From Quisquiliibacterium sp. (GTDB taxonomy: Bacteria > Pseudomonadota > Gammaproteobacteria > Burkholderiales > Burkholderiaceae_E), in NCBI GenBank assembly GCA_030830765.1, contig JAURMJ010000076.1, positions 1 to 5,853 of the forward strand: a stretch of DNA of 5,853 bases. Direction: 5' to 3'. This document shows, one piece after another, positions 1-5,853 of the stretch. The notes beneath the pieces were generated by a model that saw only the letters and a list, made by a program, of their open reading frames with translations, was not told where the DNA came from and did no database searches. A program made the position numbers and the translations under genes. The first letter of the stretch is position 1. Every line of letters begins with the position of its first letter.

Positions 1-852
1 ATCATGCTGCTGCTTGCAGGTGGCGCGCAGGCGGCTGCATCGACCTCAGGCTCCGAGGGCGTCCAGGTTGGCGAACGCAGCCGGCTCGCTAATCTGGTCT
101 CGGCAGAGAAGCTGGAGCGCGAGGCAGGGCAGCAATACAATGCCATGCTGCGTGATGCTGCCAGTAAGCGAGCACTCGCTCCGAATGAGCATCCGCAAGT
201 CAGACGCCTTCGTGCAATCGCCAACAGACTGATTCCGCATGCAACCCGCTTCAATCCGCGTGCCCCGGAATGGCGCTGGGAAGTCAATCTGATCGGCTCC
301 AAGCAGATCAATGCGTTCTGCATGCCGGGCGGCAAGATTGCATTCTTCACTGGCATTCTTGAAACGCTCAAACTGACCGACGACGAAGTCGCAACGATCA
401 TGGGCCATGAGATTGCCCACGCGCTGCGCGAGCACGGTCGCGAACGGACCGCACAGTCGAACATCGCCAAGGGCGTCACGCTTGGGGCCTCGGTGATCTC
501 GCAGATCATGGGTTACGGGGATCTTGGCGGACACCTGGCCTCGGCCGGCGCCAAGCTGACGCTCCTCAAGTTCTCACGCGGCGATGAAACCGAGGCCGAT
601 CTGGTCGGGATGGAACTTGCCGCACGGGCTGGCTTCGATCCACGCGCGGGCATCAAACTCTGGGAGAAGATGGCGACCGCGTCGAAGAACCAGCCGCCCC
701 AGTGGATGTCAACGCATCCATCGCATCAGACCCGAATCCAGGAGATCCGCCGCAACCTGGACCGGACGCTCCCGCTGTATGCGCGCGCCACCGGACGTGA
801 CGTGCACGCCCTGGGTCCTTACCGGTCCAATGTCGGCGAGCCGGTGCAGTAA
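1..852 (+). CDS. M48 family zinc metalloprotease (BepA/LoiP/YcaL-like), 5' partial
   Basis: This encodes an M48 peptidase expected to work in the periplasm, where relatives such as BepA, LoiP and YcaL degrade or quality-control envelope proteins. Numbering from the ATG at base 4, the zinc motif HEIAH gives ligands His135 and His139 with catalytic Glu136. The downstream ETEAD motif gives third ligand Glu195 and the conserved Asp199. The NAFCMPGG strand (about 103-110) and the STHPSH motif with His238 are also typical of the family. The frame is still open at base 1. The visible start, MLLLAGGAQAAAS, is too short for a full signal peptide, so the true start is probably upstream. No lipobox cysteine is visible; AQA followed by A suits signal peptidase I. 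BepA's C-terminal TPR repeats are absent, so the protein is a single-domain protease like LoiP/YcaL. The TAA stop faces the stop of the minus-strand operon. The family is secure; the substrate is unknown. Confidence 0.93.
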   Translation: MMLLLAGGAQAAASTSGSEGVQVGERSRLANLVSAEKLEREAGQQYNAMLRDAASKRALAPNEHPQVRRLRAIANRLIPHATRFNPRAPEWRWEVNLIGSKQINAFCMPGGKIAFFTGILETLKLTDDEVATIMGHEIAHALREHGRERTAQSNIAKGVTLGASVISQIMGYGDLGGHLASAGAKLTLLKFSRGDETEADLVGMELAARAGFDPRAGIKLWEKMATASKNQPPQWMSTHPSHQTRIQEIRRNLDRTLPLYARATGRDVHALGPYRSNVGEPVQ

Positions 853-886
853 GCCGGTCCAGTCTTTCGAGAACCGGCCCTGCCGG
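853..886. terminator. possible bidirectional terminator hairpins between convergent genes
   Basis: Right after the protease stop, GCCGGT (853-858) pairs with ACCGGC (873-878). Inside it, TCT (863-865) pairs with AGA (870-872) around a TTCG tetraloop, leaving four bases (CCAG) bulged on one side. A second hairpin, CCGGC-CCT-GCCGG (874-886), shares an arm with the first, so the two cannot form together. The position between two converging stops suits a shared terminator. Neither strand has a clear T-run after the stem, so it is not a textbook intrinsic terminator. The pairing is seen directly; the role is inferred. Confidence 0.35.
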
Positions 887-912
887 ATGAGCGCTGCGCA
901 AATGCGGCGCGT

Positions 913-1506
913 TTACTTGAATCGATACCCGGCGTGGCAGGCCACGCAGGCGCCGGTCAGTTCAGCCAACGCCGACAAGGCCTGGCTGGAGTCGCCCAGT
1001 ACCGCAGCATTTCGGGCTGCCAGCGCGAAGCGGCTTGCCGAGCGGTGCATTGCAGACCCAGCCGCCCGCATGCCTTCCGGCATGTAAGGCGCGACCGCAT
1101 GCGCACCATGCCGTTGCAGCGCGGACATGCCCAGCCGCCGCTCAGCCAGTTCGGCCGCCTGATCCCAGGACTGCCTGGCCATCGCGTGCTGGATTTCCGC
1201 CAGCGCAGCCAGGTGATCCCGCATGTTGGCCAGCGTGTGATCGCGCATCGGGGCCGGGAACTCGACCACGATGCGGGGGTCGGGTGCTGTGGCGCCGTGA
1301 ACATGTCCGCCGCCATGCGCACTGGCATGCGCTGACGCATGCCCGGCACCATGCCCGGCATGTTGTTCGCCCGCCGCTTGCGCGGTGTGCGCCCCGAGCA
1401 TCAATGCACCGCAAAACCCACCCGCTGCCAGCAGCGCAGTCAGCAGGCCCGGCTTGGGGGCCCGCAACCGGCCAGCCTGCGCCACGGATCGGGCCAACCA
1501 GCCCAT
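913..1506 (-). CDS. exported c-type cytochrome, cytochrome c'/c556-like, with His-rich linker
   Basis: The 197-residue protein is a probable periplasmic electron carrier. Residues 1-44 form a Sec-type signal: a basic stretch with Arg6, Arg13, Arg15 and Lys18, a hydrophobic core at about 21-39, and an AQA cleavage site at 42-44. A His-rich segment follows (49-70), then a helical domain (about 80-185). The only haem motif, CVACH (187-191), is followed by AGYR near the C-terminus, as in cytochromes c' and c556, where the haem lies on the last helix of a four-helix bundle. Met87 or Met95 in the predicted first helix could be the sixth haem ligand, as in c556; this is inferred. The ATG was chosen because it overlaps the upstream large-subunit stop in TGATG and begins a complete signal peptide. 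A longer open frame reaches base 1632 but lies inside the large-subunit gene. A weak AGG sits 7 bases upstream, so translation probably depends on coupling. It is the last gene of the operon and the likely electron acceptor of the dehydrogenase. Confidence 0.85.
   Translation of the reverse strand: MGWLARSVAQAGRLRAPKPGLLTALLAAGGFCGALMLGAHTAQAAGEQHAGHGAGHASAHASAHGGGHVHGATAPDPRIVVEFPAPMRDHTLANMRDHLAALAEIQHAMARQSWDQAAELAERRLGMSALQRHGAHAVAPYMPEGMRAAGSAMHRSASRFALAARNAAVLGDSSQALSALAELTGACVACHAGYRFK
1297..1362 (-). repeat. 12-bp-period repeat encoding HxxxH histidine ladder
   Basis: This in-gene stretch codes for residues 49-70 of the cytochrome. Histidines fall at 49, 52, 56, 60, 64, 68 and 70, with five of them (52 to 68) exactly four residues apart and Ala, Gly and Ser between. 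At DNA level the unit is about 12 bp. The 11-mer CATGCCCGGCA occurs perfectly at 1338-1348 and 1350-1360 on the plus strand, and more degenerate copies run towards 1297. The pattern suggests growth by slippage or unequal exchange. The protein stretch could bind metal or be a flexible linker; neither is shown. Confidence 0.75.
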
Positions 1507-3785
1507 CACGAAGCCTGCGATAGTGCTGCCCAGACCTTGGCCGGCGTGAACGGCATGTCCATGTGCGGCAGCCCCTTGGACCGAAGCAGCGAGTTCATCG
1601 CGTTCGACAGCGCAGGCAGCGACCCGGTGCAACCCGATTCACCGACCCCCTTGGCTCCAAGCGCATTGAGTTGCGTCGGAACGAGGTGATAGTCATTTCT
1701 GAAATTGAGCAGACAACCGGCATGCGGCATCACGTAATCAGTGAAGCTGCCGGTCAGCAGCTGGCCGCTTTCCGGATCGTAGATCACATGCTCGCCCAAT
1801 GCCTGACCCACCCCTTGAACCACGCCGCCGTGCACCTGGCCCTGGGCCAGTTGCGGTGAAATCACGCGTCCAAGATCGTCGACTGCCGTGTACTCGGCCA
1901 CCTGCACCGACCCAGTCTGCGGATCAACTTCGATCTCCGCGATATGGCAGCCATTCGGGAAGGTGGAACCCGACTTCGCTTCGCCCCGACAGTTCAGCGG
2001 ATGCGGGCTCGGTCCGGCCAGCTTCCGGGCCAGCTCAGGCAGCGTGATGCTGGCAGCACCGGCACGGAACGCACCATCCCGGTATTCCAGCGTCGAGGCG
2101 TCGGCACCAAGTGCCGCCGCTGCATGCGGCTTGGCAGTTTCGATCATGGCCGGCACCAGATTCTTGAATGCACTCCCGGCGCCATACAACGACCGTGAAC
2201 CGCCGGTGCCATTGCCCAGCAGCGAATGCTGCGGATCACTGGCGTGGTAATCGAAGGCCTCGACCGGCAGACCCAGTCCCTCGGCGACGATCTGAGCAAA
2301 CGAAGTCTCGTGACCCTGCCCCGACGGTCCGGTAACGCCGTACAGAAGAATCATGCCGTCTGGCTGATACTCGCAGGACACCTCATCCTTGGGCGCATTA
2401 CCCCCACCTGAAGCTTCCAGATACGAAGCCAGACCAATCGCGCGCAGCTTGCCGCGGCTGACCGACTCCTGCTGACGCTTGGCAAACCCGGCGTAATCAG
2501 CCAGGGCCAGCGCCTTGTTGAGCACACCCTCAAAGTCGCCACTGTCATAGACGGTCCCGTTGGCCGTCGTGTACGGGAAGGCATCGCGCGACACGTAATT
2601 GCGTCGGCGCAGCTCAATCGGGTCGATGCCGGCCTCGGCTGCCGCCCGGTCCACCAGACACTCGATCGCAAATGCGATATCCGGACGGCCGGCACCCCGA
2701 TAGGCGTTCACCGGCGTGGTGTTCGAGTAGACAAGCTGCGAGCGCATGTACAGCGCCGGCACTGCATAGACACCACCCATCGTGATGGACAGGTTGTTGG
2801 TGCCGATGAAGCCGCCGAAATAAGAGTTGTAGGCACCCAGATCGACCACATCATCGAAGCGGATCGCGAGGATCTTGCCCGCATCATCGAGCGCGATCGT
2901 GCCGTTCAGCGTCAGAGCACGACCATGCCATTCGGCAGCGAACAACTCCGAGCGGGTCGATACCCACTTGACCGGGCGACCCAGGCGGCGCGAAGCAATC
3001 AGCAGCCCGGCATGCTCACAGGTGGCCCCGGCTCTCAGACCGAATGAGCCTCCAACATCCTGCGCAATGACTTCGAAGTTTTCGACCGGCCATTTGGAGA
3101 TCGTCGACAGCGTGGCCAGCATGCCGTTGATGCCCTGCGTCGGCGTGTACACCACCGTCTTGCCGCTGGCCGCATCATGGTCGACCACGACGGCCCGCGG
3201 CTCCATCGGCGCGCCGGCAAGGCGTTGGCTCTCGATGGTGAGACGGGTCACATGTTTGGCCGATGCGAGGGCCTGCGCGACCTTGGCTTCATCACCCTTT
3301 TCAAAGGCCAGCGAGACATTGCCCGGTGCCGAGTCATGCAGCTGAGGCGCACCCTCGGCCAGCGCGGCTGCGGCGCTGGAAACCGGGGGCAGGTCTTCAT
3401 ATTCGACATAGGCCTGCTCGGCCGCATCGCGGGCCTGCTGAGCGGTCTCGGCGACCACCATCGCAACCGCCTGCCCGACAAAACGGACTCGATCGGTGGC
3501 AAAGACCGGCATTGCGTTACGGCGCAGTTCCTCTCCGCCGATACCCTTGATCGGCGCCCCGAAAGGCACCTCACCAAAGCCCTCAGCGGCGACATCCTCG
3601 GCCGTCAGGACAGCAACCACCCCTGGCGCCTCTCGGACCGACTGCCAATCGGTCCCGACAATGCGCGCATGAGCGCGGTCGGAGCGCACGATATGCGCAT
3701 GCAATTGATTTGGAAGATTCCAGTCGGCGGTGAACTTACCCTGACCGGTGACCAGGTGAAAGTCTTCCTTGCGTGACGGTTTCAT
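1506..3785 (-). CDS. xanthine oxidase-family molybdopterin-binding large subunit (CoxL form II-like)
   Basis: The 759-residue catalytic subunit of a molybdenum hydroxylase carries the Mo-MCD or related molybdopterin cofactor, hydroxylates the substrate and passes electrons to the FeS subunit. Residues about 1-130 form the a/b hammerhead domain (GQGKFTADWNLP at 14-25, FVGQAVAMV at 102-110). The molybdopterin domains follow: QDVGGSFG (242-249, Gln242 near Mo), AYRGAGRPD (361-369), GQGH (489-492) and GVGESG (713-718) with catalytic base Glu716. AYRGAGR lacks the AYRCSFR cysteine that holds copper in form I CO dehydrogenase, so this is not expected to oxidise CO. VGGSFG has Ser247 where relatives usually have Gly. 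There is no Tat or Sec signal, and no fused cytochrome domain as in membrane-bound aldehyde dehydrogenases. The ATG lies in ATGA with the stop of the FeS gene and has GGGAGG 6 bases upstream; a longer frame up to base 3857 would begin inside that gene without such a site. The family is certain; the substrate is unknown (aldehyde, N-heterocycle or similar). Confidence 0.95.
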   Translation of the reverse strand: MKPSRKEDFHLVTGQGKFTADWNLPNQLHAHIVRSDRAHARIVGTDWQSVREAPGVVAVLTAEDVAAEGFGEVPFGAPIKGIGGEELRRNAMPVFATDRVRFVGQAVAMVVAETAQQARDAAEQAYVEYEDLPPVSSAAAALAEGAPQLHDSAPGNVSLAFEKGDEAKVAQALASAKHVTRLTIESQRLAGAPMEPRAVVVDHDAASGKTVVYTPTQGINGMLATLSTISKWPVENFEVIAQDVGGSFGLRAGATCEHAGLLIASRRLGRPVKWVSTRSELFAAEWHGRALTLNGTIALDDAGKILAIRFDDVVDLGAYNSYFGGFIGTNNLSITMGGVYAVPALYMRSQLVYSNTTPVNAYRGAGRPDIAFAIECLVDRAAAEAGIDPIELRRRNYVSRDAFPYTTANGTVYDSGDFEGVLNKALALADYAGFAKRQQESVSRGKLRAIGLASYLEASGGGNAPKDEVSCEYQPDGMILLYGVTGPSGQGHETSFAQIVAEGLGLPVEAFDYHASDPQHSLLGNGTGGSRSLYGAGSAFKNLVPAMIETAKPHAAAALGADASTLEYRDGAFRAGAASITLPELARKLAGPSPHPLNCRGEAKSGSTFPNGCHIAEIEVDPQTGSVQVAEYTAVDDLGRVISPQLAQGQVHGGVVQGVGQALGEHVIYDPESGQLLTGSFTDYVMPHAGCLLNFRNDYHLVPTQLNALGAKGVGESGCTGSLPALSNAMNSLLRSKGLPHMDMPFTPAKVWAALSQAS

Positions 3786-4264
3786 CGGCCGCCTCCCTGC
3801 GCTGCAGCCGCAGCCTTGACCGCTGCGATGATGTTCACGTAGCCGGTGCAGCGGCACAGATTGCCCTCGAGCCCCTCGACGATCTGCTCATCGGTCGGAT
3901 TCGGATGACGCTCGAGCAGACCCACGGTGCTCATGATCATGCCCGGCGTACAAAAACCGCACTGCAGGCCGTGGCAGGCCGCAAAGGCCTGCTGCACCGG
4001 ATGCAGCTGATCAGGTTCGGTGGCGTTCGGCGACAGGCCTTCAATGGTGACGATCTGCGCGCCATCGGCCTGAGCCGCCAGCATCGTGCACGATTTGGTG
4101 GTCTGGCCATCGACGAGCACTGTGCAGCAGCCGCACTGGCTGGTATCGCAACCGACATGGGTGCCGGTCAGTTTGAATTGATCGCGCAGCAGGTCAGCAA
4201 GCAGCGTGTTGTCTTCGACATCGGCCGAGCGCGGCTGGCCGTTAACGACGAGTTCGACTTTCAT
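3782..4264 (-). CDS. xanthine oxidase-family [2Fe-2S] small subunit (CoxS-like)
   Basis: This 160-residue subunit relays electrons from the molybdenum centre in the large subunit to the FAD subunit. The N-terminal plant-type ferredoxin fold binds one [2Fe-2S] cluster through Cys39, Cys44, Cys47 and Cys59 (CDTSQCGCC region, with an extra Cys46). The C-terminal helical domain binds the second through Cys102, Cys105, Cys137 and Cys139 (QCGFCTPG and LCRCTGY). Gln101 before CGFC is the residue that usually contacts the cytosine dinucleotide form of the cofactor. Length and both motifs are normal and complete. There is no N-terminal Tat extension, so the complex probably stays in the cytoplasm. The ATG overlaps the FAD-gene stop in ATGA, with GGAGGT 5 bases upstream. 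Its own stop overlaps the large-subunit start. Confidence 0.96.
   Translation of the reverse strand: MKVELVVNGQPRSADVEDNTLLADLLRDQFKLTGTHVGCDTSQCGCCTVLVDGQTTKSCTMLAAQADGAQIVTIEGLSPNATEPDQLHPVQQAFAACHGLQCGFCTPGMIMSTVGLLERHPNPTDEQIVEGLEGNLCRCTGYVNIIAAVKAAAAAQGGGR
3792..3797 (-). promoter_or_regulatory. ribosome binding site of large subunit
   Basis: GGGAGG on the minus strand lies 6 bases before the ATG at 3785, inside the end of the FeS gene. It decides the large-subunit start against the longer open frame. Confidence 0.8.
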
Positions 4265-5079
4265 CGGGTACCTCCGTTCATTTGCTCGACAGCGCGCAGC
4301 GTCAGCACACGCGCCAGATTGGCGCGGTACTCAGCCGGCGCATGCAGATCGGCATTCAGGCCATCTGCTGACAGCGAAATTCCATCGAGACTGGCAGCCG
4401 TACACTTCGCAGACAAGGCAACCTCGGCAGCCTCCCAACGAAAGACCGAGGGCGCAGCGCCGGTGACAGCGACGCGCACTTCACTGGCACCGCCAGCCTC
4501 GTACTGCGCAACGAACACACCCGTCATTGCATAGCCGGATGCCGGATGACGGAACTTGGCGTAGGCGGCTCGCGTGGGGCAGGCAAACCGGATTGACTTG
4601 ATCATCTCGCCTTCTTCGAGGGCAGTCGTGAACATGCCCAGGAAGAAATCATCGGCCGCAATGGTGCGGCGATCGGTGACGATCTGGCCCTTGAGTGCCA
4701 GCACCGCAGACGGATAGTCAGCTGCCGGATCGCTATTGGCGACCGAGCCGCCGAGCGTACCGCGGTTGCGCACCTGCGCATCGCCGATCATGCCAGCCAG
4801 CGCCGACAGGGCCGGGATCGCCGCGCGCACCGTGGCGTCATCTGCAACTTCTCGATGGCGCATCGCAGCGCCGATCATGAGCTGGGCACCCTCGCGCGAG
4901 ATGCCGCGCAACTCAGGGAGCCGGCTGATATCGATCAGCTGCGACGGGGCAGCAAGGCGGAACTTCATCGAAGGCAGCAAGGTCATGCCGCCTGCCAGCA
5001 GCTTGGCCCCAGAATCATCCGACTGGCGCTGAAGCGCGTCGGCAAGTCCGGTGGCCCGGGAATAAGTGAACGGGTACAC
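4261..5079 (-). CDS. xanthine oxidase-family FAD-binding medium subunit (CoxM-like)
   Basis: This 272-residue flavoprotein subunit accepts electrons from the [2Fe-2S] clusters and hands them to the final acceptor. The N-terminal FAD domain has AGGMTLLPSMK (29-39), matching the family AGGxSLLP loop, and RNRGTLGGSVANSDPAAD (104-121), the second FAD loop. The C-terminal part (about 168-266) matches the CO dehydrogenase flavoprotein C-terminal domain in position and size. The start was set at the GTG at 5079, giving (M)YPFTYSRAT, because relatives begin with this phrase and because GGAGAGG lies 7 bases upstream. The ATG at 5133 would add 18 residues unlike the family and bury the ribosome site. 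It is the first gene of the operon, and its TGA overlaps the FeS-subunit start in ATGA. What it reduces (oxygen, quinone, cytochrome or other) cannot be read from the sequence. Confidence 0.94.
   Translation of the reverse strand: MYPFTYSRATGLADALQRQSDDSGAKLLAGGMTLLPSMKFRLAAPSQLIDISRLPELRGISREGAQLMIGAAMRHREVADDATVRAAIPALSALAGMIGDAQVRNRGTLGGSVANSDPAADYPSAVLALKGQIVTDRRTIAADDFFLGMFTTALEEGEMIKSIRFACPTRAAYAKFRHPASGYAMTGVFVAQYEAGGASEVRVAVTGAAPSVFRWEAAEVALSAKCTAASLDGISLSADGLNADLHAPAEYRANLARVLTLRAVEQMNGGTR
4270..4275 (-). promoter_or_regulatory. ribosome binding site of FeS subunit
   Basis: GGAGGT on the minus strand lies 5 bases before the ATG at 4264. It is a near-perfect Shine-Dalgarno site inside the last codons of the FAD gene, so the FeS gene can be initiated both independently and by coupling. 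Confidence 0.85.
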
Positions 5080-5086
5080 GGTTAAA

Positions 5087-5093
5087 CCTCTCC
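5087..5093 (-). promoter_or_regulatory. ribosome binding site of FAD subunit, decides GTG start
   Basis: GGAGAGG on the minus strand ends 7 bases before the GTG at 5079. This spacing supports the unusual GTG start over upstream ATG codons. Confidence 0.8.
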
Positions 5094-5108
5094 ATGGGAA
5101 TGGCGGTT

Positions 5109-5135
5109 GCATGCCTGCGGAACAGATCGGCATGC
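5109..5135. repeat. perfect 7-bp inverted repeat in operon leader
   Basis: GCATGCC (5109-5115) and GGCATGC (5129-5135) form a perfect inverted repeat with a 13-base spacer. Each arm contains the palindrome GCATGC, and the palindrome centres are 21 bp apart, about two DNA turns. It lies 16 bases upstream of the FAD-gene ribosome site. It could be a dimeric operator or a hairpin in the leader RNA. A third GCATGC lies at 5330-5335 near the hydrolase start. GCATGC also turns up inside genes here, so chance is possible. Confidence 0.35.
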
Positions 5136-5359
5136 GCCCCGCGAGTTTAAGCCGAATCGCCGGACACCCCGTCTAAAAGCATTTCATGGGATGGGCTATT
5201 CCGAAGCTCGCCATGCAAGACGAGGGCAACAGGTCCACGGCACAATAGGGCCCAGATTTTCAGGAACTCAGTCATGGCCTGCGCATCTGACTTGCAATGT
5301 CCCGCAAACAGCCGGCTGACCGGACCGATGCATGCCCTCGCCCGAACGGAAACAATGAG

Positions 5360-5853
5360 ATGACGACCGAACAGACACCACAACGCCCATCCGTAACCAT
5401 CCCGGTCTTGTCCGCAGAGGCATGGCCAGGTCTTGCGACGGGCATCCGCTCGCGTTTCATTGAAAACGTCAACGGCCTGCGCATGCATGTGCTGGAAGCA
5501 GGTCACGAGCGGGCTGACCGACCGATGCTGCTGCTGTTACATGGCTTTCCTGAGCTGGCCTACAGCTGGCGCAAGGTGATGCCGTTACTGGCTGCGGCCG
5601 GTTATCACGTGGTTGCACCGGATCAGCGCGGCTATGGCCTGACGACCGGATGGACCGCGGACTATGACGGCGACCTGCGTCCATTCCGGATCATGAATAT
5701 CGCCAAAGACGCACTGGCGCTGGTCAGTGCTCTGGGCCGTGAATCGGTGCATGCGGTCATCGGGCACGACTTCGGGGCCTCCGTAGCCGCTTGGTGCGCA
5801 CTGACCCGCCCTGATGTCTTCCGGCGCATGGTCCTGATGAGCGCGCCTTTTGG
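5360..5853 (+). CDS. epoxide hydrolase-like alpha/beta hydrolase, 3' partial
   Basis: This is the first 164 residues of an alpha/beta-fold hydrolase that resembles soluble epoxide hydrolases, which open an epoxide to a diol through a covalent aspartyl ester. HGFPE (61-65) is the oxyanion-hole motif HGxP, and PDQRGYG (87-93) is the conserved loop after strand 4. GHDFGAS (135-141) is the nucleophile elbow with Asp137, where esterases and lipases would have Ser. The cap domain with its tyrosines and the acid/His of the triad fall beyond the window. There is no signal peptide, so it is probably cytoplasmic. The ATG at 5360 has only a weak GGA 9 bases upstream. An in-frame ATG at 5297 would add 21 residues (MSRKQPADRTD...) with no visible ribosome site; an in-frame TGA at 5288 bounds the frame. 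Haloalkane or fluoroacetate dehalogenases also use Asp here and are less likely alternatives. It is divergent from the dehydrogenase operon and may share its control. Confidence 0.88.
   Translation, partial: MTTEQTPQRPSVTIPVLSAEAWPGLATGIRSRFIENVNGLRMHVLEAGHERADRPMLLLLHGFPELAYSWRKVMPLLAAAGYHVVAPDQRGYGLTTGWTADYDGDLRPFRIMNIAKDALALVSALGRESVHAVIGHDFGASVAAWCALTRPDVFRRMVLMSAPF

Larger units (their letters stand above)
5080..5359. other. divergent intergenic region with operon leader and presumed promoters
   Basis: This 280-base stretch separates the minus-strand dehydrogenase operon from the plus-strand hydrolase gene and must hold the promoters of both unless a distant one is used. On both strands I searched for -35/-10 pairs with 16-18 base spacing and for a -12/-24 (sigma-54) box, and found none convincing. 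It contains the operon's ribosome site and an inverted repeat at 5109-5135. The open frames crossing it have no ribosome site or recognisable protein features and run into the flanking genes, so I do not call a gene here. Confidence 0.6.

Noticed and set aside
46..534. 162-residue minus-strand open frame opposite the protease
   Set aside because: It mirrors the codons of a well-supported M48 gene and has no recognisable motif.
1506..1632. N-terminal extension of the cytochrome frame by 42 residues
   Set aside because: It lies wholly inside the large-subunit gene, and the ATG at 1506 gives a complete signal peptide and a TGATG overlap with the preceding stop.
3783..3857. Longer large-subunit start inside the FeS-subunit gene
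   Set aside because: The first 24 residues are Arg/His-rich and unlike the family, while the ATG at 3785 has a good ribosome site and an ATGA overlap.
3773..4534. 253-residue plus-strand open frame opposite the FeS and FAD genes
   Set aside because: It crosses two well-supported genes and is typical of an antisense frame in GC-rich coding DNA.
5094..5196. Loose direct repeat CATGGGAATGGC / CATGGGATGGGC
   Set aside because: It is short and imperfect, and has no matching context to suggest an operator.
5213..5218. TTGCAT on the minus strand as a -35 box for the operon
   Set aside because: No acceptable -10 sequence lies 16-18 bases downstream.
5107..5319. 70-residue plus-strand frame as a possible small or leader gene
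   Set aside because: No ribosome site, no recognisable features, and the residue mix looks like translated non-coding GC-rich DNA.
5147..5506. 119-residue minus-strand open frame across the intergenic region
   Set aside because: It runs over the hydrolase start, has no ribosome site seen, and shows no domain or motif.

Overview
The window looks like chromosomal DNA of a GC-rich Gram-negative proteobacterium. The evidence is a periplasmic-type M48 protease, an exported c-type cytochrome, strong GGAGG-like ribosome binding sites and codon use rich in G and C at third positions. A beta- or gammaproteobacterium is the likeliest source, but nothing here fixes the genus. No tRNA, rRNA, CRISPR array, insertion sequence or phage gene was seen.

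Layout. (1) Bases 1-852, plus strand: the 3' part of a gene for an M48 zinc metalloprotease of the BepA/LoiP/YcaL type, whose 5' end probably lies before the window. (2) Bases 853-912: a short convergent spacer with two overlapping hairpins that may end transcription from both sides. (3) Bases 913-5079, minus strand: a compact four-gene operon, transcribed from right to left. Its order is FAD subunit, [2Fe-2S] subunit, molybdopterin-binding catalytic subunit of a xanthine oxidase-family (CoxMSL-like) dehydrogenase, then a small exported cytochrome of the c'/c556 type. Every junction overlaps (ATGA, ATGA, TGATG), so the four products are probably made by coupled translation. (4) Bases 5080-5359: a divergent intergenic region holding the operon leader and presumably two promoters. 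(5) Bases 5360-5853, plus strand: the 5' part of an epoxide hydrolase-like alpha/beta hydrolase, cut by the window end.

How the genes work together. The M, S and L subunits together have every expected cofactor motif: an FAD loop, two [2Fe-2S] clusters, and a molybdenum site with its catalytic Glu. They should form an (LMS)2 molybdenum hydroxylase that oxidises an aldehyde, an N-heterocycle or a similar small substrate. The catalytic loop reads AYRGAGR rather than the AYRCSFR of true (form I) CO dehydrogenase, so CO is not the expected substrate. The coupled cytochrome gene suggests that electrons leave through a c-type haem. The dehydrogenase subunits carry no export signal whereas the cytochrome does, so the electron route is unclear.

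The most unusual sequence features are a histidine-every-four-residues segment in the cytochrome, encoded by 12-bp repeats, and the pairing of a probably cytoplasmic molybdenum hydroxylase with a periplasmic c'-type cytochrome. No clearly new system was found. The families are known, but the exact substrate and electron path are open.
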